Assembly: GCF_028389875.1 (NCBI RefSeq)
Contig: NC_084677.1
Location: 11,450,017 to 11,514,016 of the forward strand
Source: Rhea pennata
Taxonomy: Eukaryota; Chordata; Aves; Rheiformes; Rheidae
Direction of reading: 5' to 3'
DNA length: 64,000 nucleotides
Below are positions 59,101-64,000 of this stretch, piece after piece; within the stretch, counting starts at the first letter, position 1, and the number at the start of each line of letters is the position of its first letter. Under the pieces are notes generated by a model. The model saw nothing but the letters and a program-made list of their open reading frames with translations, was not told the origin of the DNA and did not search any database. A program made the translations under genes and the position numbers.

Positions 59101-62100
59101 CTTTAAAGAAATACCTCTTTCTTATTTATGGAATGAGACTGGATATAATTCTTCAATGATGAAAGAAAAAGAACTAAGAAGAAGCCAGGTAAAAATTATT
59201 ATTGAATTATATGAATTTCCCTTTCCACTGTGATTTAGTATGATGGAGGATACATGTGTTAAATGAACATAGGTGAAAGGAAGGAACTAGCCCAAATACA
59301 CCTTGACATAAGCAACCAAAGGTCACTGAGTCCAGGCAGCATTCTGAGATACTGTTACTTACAGGGAAGTATTAATATGCTGAGTTTAAAAATCTTTAAG
59401 ATTCTACCACATACGTTTTCTCTCTGAGAGAGACATTTGCATTTACTAGACATTTGCATGTACAAACAGTCCTTTGGCTCTGTCCAGGGAGATGAGAGGT
59501 TGGGCCGGATGACCTCCACAGGTCCCTACAAACCTAAATTATTGTGTGGTTGTGTGTCCTGGACATGTTTAACTCTGTCTCATAGTGCAAATCAGTGATA
59601 TACTCTCCTGTGAAAAATAGGTTCAGCACCCAATGCCAAACATTGTGATTAGCAAAAGTGGATCACAGAAATGCTTTTAGAGTACATAAGAGAGAGAAAT
59701 GTACCAAAATCCTCTAGCAGTTTTTGTGTCTTTCAACAGTATTGCCAAAGATCAGCTTTATATATGGTATTTTTCATTTCAGGCTTTGTATCTGTACAAA
59801 CTATTGTCTAGGAAAAACTCTCCTGCTGACCTCTTAAGGTATGGATGATAGTCTCTGTTGAAATGGGTTTTAGGTCTAATTTTGTAATTAGATTGACTTT
59901 GAGGTAAACACTATGTGATTTTGTACTGTTCTATGTTTATACAGCACCATTCATTCCTTAGTGCTCCAGATCAATTCACCCTCCTCATTAAAAGGGTCTC
60001 CAAAACCAAAATTAGGATCAAAGCATTGCAGGGGTGGTGATATTTTAATGCTCAGTCAACATTTTTCAATTTAGTTACAGTTTTACTTTCAAAGCCTTTA
60101 GATTACAAGACAGAGAAGATAAAGGTAGTAATAGAAATTATATCTTGAGACGTGGCTGTGGAGAGTGAAGACTAGATCTGCTCTTATATTCAAGAGATTA
60201 TACTTTGCTTTCCCTATCAGCACAGGACAGCTTGTAAAAGGAGTAACTTGTCACCTGATTGAAAGTATGGGCGCAGACTTTTTTTTAAACCATTTTAAAT
60301 TCTTTGAGAAGAATCTTCATCTGCTTTCTCCATATCAGGTAAAACAGAAAAGACTTTGTGTATGTAAACCTGCTACTCAGTATCTAGGCTGTAGGTAAAT
60401 TAGAATTTGATTAATTCTTTTTTCATTTTTTTCCAAATTTTATATGTGTAAATCTGTCTGTTAACATATTTCATTCAAATCTTGTATGTATTAATTTGTT
60501 TGTTAAAACATTTCATTTTTGCAATTTCATTTGTTGCTTAGGAATTGTGAGAAATTTCTACAGGCCTTCCAACTTTTTGTTAATTCATAAGTAACCTACT
60601 TGGAAATATAAGTAAGTTTTGAAAACATATATAAATACTGTCATACACTCAAATATAGGATGTTTCATCTCTGATACCTACACAGTGAAAATTCCAAACT
60701 GCTTTGTAAAAGAAGTCAAGGAAAACTGCTCTCTGAAGATAATATGCACAGTTGTATCTATGTTAATTTATAAGCTATAATAAACAAACCATATCCCTAT
60801 TCTTCCTCAAAATTCACAAATGCTTAAGATCTTTCTTTTCTTGTTTTTAGGTTAATTGTTTGGCTTGGAAATTTTGGAAAGTCTCAAATGCTTCTATGCC
60901 TCCCTTCTTATTATTTGTGCTTCCGTAAGTTATATTGTATTACCTCTTAAGTTACTGCATTCATTTAGAGTAATCCTTGTGAGCATTCTTTTAATAGACC
61001 CTTCAGTCCTAGAAAAATTGATGGTTCAAACAAATGGTAATTTGTAAAAAGCGGTCACTGATTGCAGACAAAATCTGTGTGAACTGAGAGCGGGTAACAC
61101 CAGATGCCTTTTAGTATAGTTCATTTTTGGTTGTTGTTTTGTGAACTTACTTGTGTGGGGTTTTTTGAGAGCACACGTGTGAGTTAAAGCCATCGAGGTA
61201 CTGCTCAGTATGGTTGAAAACATTTCTATGTATTTAAAAATGTTTTTTGTCAGTAAACAAAATTTTTCATTATGTAAGTGTCCAAGCAATGTTTAGTGAC
61301 AGATTTTTCCCTCAGAAAATAAATAATTTTACCCTGATAGCAGATCCTGATTGGTATAGCTACTCACTTGTTAATTCCTCCCTTTTTTATTTCTTTCTTC
61401 CCCTCAGCTGAAAGAGGAAAAAAAAAAAAAAAAAAAGGAAAGAGAATTATTCTTTTCCTGGAATATTTTTAGTTGGAAAAAAAAGTAAAAATTCTGATCA
61501 AAAGTGTGAAAAGAAAATAATGCTGTTTGAAAAGGCTCTACTGTATTTCAAAATACTGAATTAATACTAATAGAAAGACTTTCATACAAGAGACTCTGCA
61601 AAGTGCAACACCAAGTAATTTGGCAAGCAATTGCATGTTGCTTGTTCAGGGCTGTCAGTAGTCCCTGCAGTTCTTGCCTTCTGGAGTCAGAGGTGAAGGA
61701 AACATGGGTAAGGCTGGGCTTGCACAGCTTTGGAGTATGGCTTCATTTGCAAAGGCTGTCTGCCACTCTGGAAAACAGCATCATTTGGTTTAATTTGGCA
61801 GCTCTTCCTGCACTTTCATAGAAAGGAAACCTACTCCAAAACCTACTTGTTCTTAACCCACCACCACATCTTGATTCATCAGCAAAGGGAGGAAATGCAT
61901 CTCTCTATTTTAAAGTTTTGATGCTGCATTTACTCTGTATGTGTCTCTGTGCAGTGCCAACAGGAGATAGGAAACTTTCTCATATAACCTGACTTCTGGC
62001 CATACAAGGCAAAACTTCCTAGGCAGCCTGGTTGCCTGAAAGTAGCACAGATTCTTACCACGTGGCATAAAAAGTGGGTGATGAGTTCATTCCTCTCCCC

Positions 62101-63928
62101 AACACAGGGGAGGCTGAACAGCAGTAGGCGGTGTTGCGATTAGTAGCTCTGTAATCTCAGCAAGGAGTCCCTGTCCAGCTCCTGAGTGCATGGGTTACAT
62201 TGCTTTCTGCTCCTATTGAGCAGTTCACAGACATTTTCAGAGCCTGGATCCTTTTTTCTTCTTTCCCACCTCCTTTTTGAGCCTAGTATGGGATGTTAAG
62301 CAGTAAATGGTCAATAAGGAGACTGCTGAAGCAAGGGCCTTTCCCAGCTTTTATGTTTGGGTATTAATTCTACTCATTCCTAACAAACAAGAGAAAGGGG
62401 AATAATTTCTGAACGGGAGACACACTTGTTCCATACAGTGTTAGAACAGCTCAAATAGAGCACTTTCATCCCCTTACAGCTATTTATAACTCTTAGCCAC
62501 AGTTGGAAGTGAGGTTGATGTGAAGAGCTGGGAGATGTGAACTAAAGTAAGGAGGGGATTGCTTGCAACTCTCTGGCCTGCCCAGTTTATAGTTCTGCAA
62601 GTTTAGACTTGTATCTGAATTTTCCCATCACCAGAGATTTCATGGGTGGGGTTATGGGTGTATGAAGTTCAGGTTTCCATTCTGAGACTGTTTCAATTCT
62701 TTCTGCAGGGTTGAGTATCTGGAGTATGTTTCAGGCTCTTTGTGTGTCCCTTTTATTGCGAGTCTGGGAAAGACTGAGATGGACATTGTGAATCCAAGCC
62801 TTCACAAAAAGAGCGCTGTCCTGCAGAAAGTACAGGAGTGCTTGGTAGGCATGATTAGATGGGGTCAGTGGTGGGAGGGAGAACTGCAAAAAAAGATATC
62901 CGTAACTAGCCACTGACAATTCCGTATTAAGTGAAAGTGGTTGTATTAGTCCCTATAGTCACATGAGGTGCCTCACAATGTTGTGATGCATTCCTGAAGT
63001 CTCCTCCCTGCATGCATCCCTCTTGTGGTCTCCTACAGATAGACAGCAAGCTCTCAGACACAAGCTCTCCTGTTCTGTGTCTGTACAGTACCTTAGTGCA
63101 GTGAACCCCAAGCTGGTGACCATACAACAACCCAAAAGGCAATAATATGGCATGCTAATTTCTTCATTATTGTAAGTAAGAGCAATTTAGACTGTACCCT
63201 GGCTTGTAGAAACTGTTAAAGTCTTACGTTTAAGGCCGAGCAAAGCATTTGTGATTTTCTGGATTGTACATGCCCAAGGCCAATGACAGCCCAGTTTAGC
63301 AACCTACCAATTGATTCCTGGCAGAAATTAGATGTCTGTAGACCTCAAACATCCCCGTAACCCCTGAGCTACCCAGAACTGCTTTTGAAACAGCTCTGTG
63401 GAAAGGGTTTCTAACTCAACAAAAATAATTTCTTTATTCCCATGTAGACCAAAATACGTGAATTTCCATTTAAACATAAGAAAAAACTTTTTTACTAGTG
63501 ATCAAACACTAGAACAGATTGACCAGAAAGTGCTTATTAAATACTATGAATTGTATGGATAACAGCAAAAAGTATAAAGTAGTCTCGACAGAAACTGCAG
63601 ATTAAACTGCTAGCATGAACTGTTGTGTCTTTGATCTTAAAGGGTTGCAGAGCTTAAATGTGTTGTGATGCAGCTGAGTGATACAGGGCAAGAGCCAAGA
63701 TTAGCTCTGCCAACAAGGTAAATGCTCTTTGTTTCAGAATGGCTCCATTGCTGATGAATATGATGTTGACCTACTTGGAAATCTGATCTGCCACTTACCT
63801 CCAGCTTCTATACGTGGCAGAATGTCCCTGAAGGCAATGGCAATAGCCCTGCATCAATTCAAACTCTGCCGACAGCTCAGCCATGAGCAGAAGATTGAAA
63901 TTAAATACAAACTCCTCGAGTTATATGG
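47171..63928 (+). CDS. OTOA: OTOA otoancorin, first 19 coding exons, cut by the window end
   Basis: Exons: 47171-47249, 47602-47630, 47726-47756, 47850-47877, 48765-48852, 49895-50026, 51310-51545, 51776-51879, 54304-54410, 54868-55007, 57315-57438, 57816-58031, 58562-58729, 59048-59188, 59783-59838, 60221-60338, 60851-60924, 62709-62844, 63738-63928. All phases match, giving 732 codons plus 2 nt. Otoancorin is a GPI-anchored protein of the inner ear that attaches acellular gels such as the tectorial membrane to supporting cells; loss in humans causes DFNB22 deafness. Seen here: signal peptide [34 protein letters not shown] (exon 7), [20 protein letters not shown] (exon 8), [17 protein letters not shown] (exon 9), [18 protein letters not shown] (exon 12) and [19 protein letters not shown] (exon 19), all near-identical to mammalian otoancorin as I recall it. 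The C-terminal third and the GPI signal lie beyond the window. Intron 10 uses a GC donor. Confidence 0.96.
47602..47877 (+). CDS. OTOA: OTOA micro-exon cluster (exons 2, 3 and 4)
   Basis: Three exons of 29, 31 and 28 nt lie within 276 bp, separated by introns of 95 and 93 nt. They encode [20 protein letters not shown] and ALLDILHFQ, continuing into [13 protein letters not shown] in exon 5. The joined reading matches the pattern of mammalian otoancorin near its N-terminus (PLLQNMAEEIIDGSYLN then ALLDLIQFQSS). Exon 2 has a weaker donor (GTTAGT). Joint skipping of exons 2 and 3 (60 nt) would keep the frame; skipping any single one would not. Confidence 0.85.
51880..54303 (+). other. OTOA intron 8
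   Basis: Donor GTATGT, acceptor AAAATAG ending at 54303. It contains a locally GC-rich block (about 52420-53080) with several overlapping open frames on both strands but no matching splice structure, so it is treated as noncoding. Confidence 0.75.
55002..55012 (+). other. OTOA: GC donor of OTOA intron 10 (GC-AG intron)
   Basis: Exon 10 ends TTTACAG at 55007 and is followed by GCAAGA, not GT. The next exon begins at 57315 after TATAG and rejoins the frame as [11 protein letters not shown], matching the mammalian protein. AG|GCAAG is the consensus of the minor class of GC-AG introns. Confidence 0.85.
55008..57314 (+). other. OTOA intron 10
   Basis: GC-AG intron of 2.3 kb. Holds an approximate 20-bp tandem duplication at 56826-56866 (CTTACATGTGAAATCTAAG-like unit twice). 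No exon seen; the open frames at 55224-55532 and their antisense partners lack splice support. Confidence 0.75.
56826..56866. repeat. Imperfect ~20-bp tandem duplication
   Basis: CCTTACATGTGAAATCTAAG is followed directly by a second copy with one substitution and one added base (CCCTTACATGTGAAATCCAA, then G). It lies in OTOA intron 10. Confidence 0.8.
58287..58475 (+). CDS. Possible alternative (poison) exon in OTOA intron 12
   Basis: After an acceptor-like TTTGCAACAG (ends 58286) a phase-0 frame of 62 codons runs to TAA at 58473, beginning [17 protein letters not shown] and ending [13 protein letters not shown]. It is in frame with OTOA exon 12 (donor at 58032, phase 0), so use of this acceptor would truncate otoancorin after residue 438 with a foreign 62-residue tail. 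It has no counterpart in mammalian otoancorin that I recall. No obvious donor closes it before the next exon at 58562. It may be a chance frame. Confidence 0.25.
   Translation, partial: NLHAQRFQDIYANILQWNESDSSLKFQRRSLWENCPICPLDSLVRIERKLREVQRNILGVQH
59461..59560 (+). repeat. CR1 LINE 3'-end fragment
   Basis: The sequence GAGGTTGGGCCGGATGACCT, then CCACAGGTCCCTACAAACCT, then AAATTATTGTGTGG follows the characteristic 3' end of avian CR1 elements (GGTTGGACxxGATGACCT...AGGTCCCTTCCAACCTAAATTATTCTATG). Plus-strand orientation within OTOA intron 14. Boundaries are approximate and the upstream body is absent or too decayed to see. Confidence 0.75.
60925..62708 (+). other. OTOA intron 17
   Basis: Donor GTAAGT at 60925, acceptor TTCTGCAG ending at 62708. 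It contains a 19-nt A run at about 61418-61436. No exon or recognised repeat is seen. Confidence 0.75.
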
Positions 63929-64000
63929 GTAAGGTATTCGATATACCACCTTGCTCTGGCTGACGTTTAAGACATGCAAATACCAGGCATTTGCTTTGTC

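Overview
The window looks like vertebrate nuclear DNA, most likely from a bird. Genes are split into many GT-AG exons, introns are short for a vertebrate, repeats are sparse, and the one clear interspersed repeat ends like a CR1 LINE. The gene content (METTL9 with IGSF6 nested inside it, then OTOA) matches the human 16p12 neighbourhood. Exons were assembled by hand from splice sites, reading phase and recalled family members; no search was run.

Layout. 1-1627: no coding sequence, with a 3'-UTR-like end (AATAAA at 1476) that may belong to an upstream gene. 1657-14751 (+): six coding exons of an MFSD13/TMEM180-like 12-TM transporter, probably MFSD13B (474 aa). 14881-21290: intergenic, holding a promoter-like CCAAT/GC-box cluster and a possible 5S-rRNA-derived SINE. 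21290-22620: CpG-island promoter of METTL9. 21923-41580 (+): METTL9, five exons, 321 aa, complete. 33409-40532 (-): IGSF6, six exons, 234 aa, complete, lying wholly inside METTL9 intron 4. 42094-47165: intergenic, with a GC-rich block ending in a strong splice donor. 47171-63928 (+): the first 19 coding exons of OTOA (otoancorin), about 732 residues, cut off by the window end.

The four genes do not form a pathway: a transporter of unknown substrate, a histidine methyltransferase, a myeloid Ig receptor and an inner-ear matrix attachment protein. The notable arrangement is the antisense nested pair METTL9/IGSF6.

The best leads are: an unannotated small exon in METTL9 intron 1 (23667-23807), in phase with METTL9 exon 1 and encoding an acidic segment plus a transmembrane helix; a strong-context upstream ORF before the METTL9 start; a GC-AG intron and a cluster of 28-31 nt micro-exons in OTOA; and a possible poison or alternative terminal exon in OTOA intron 12.
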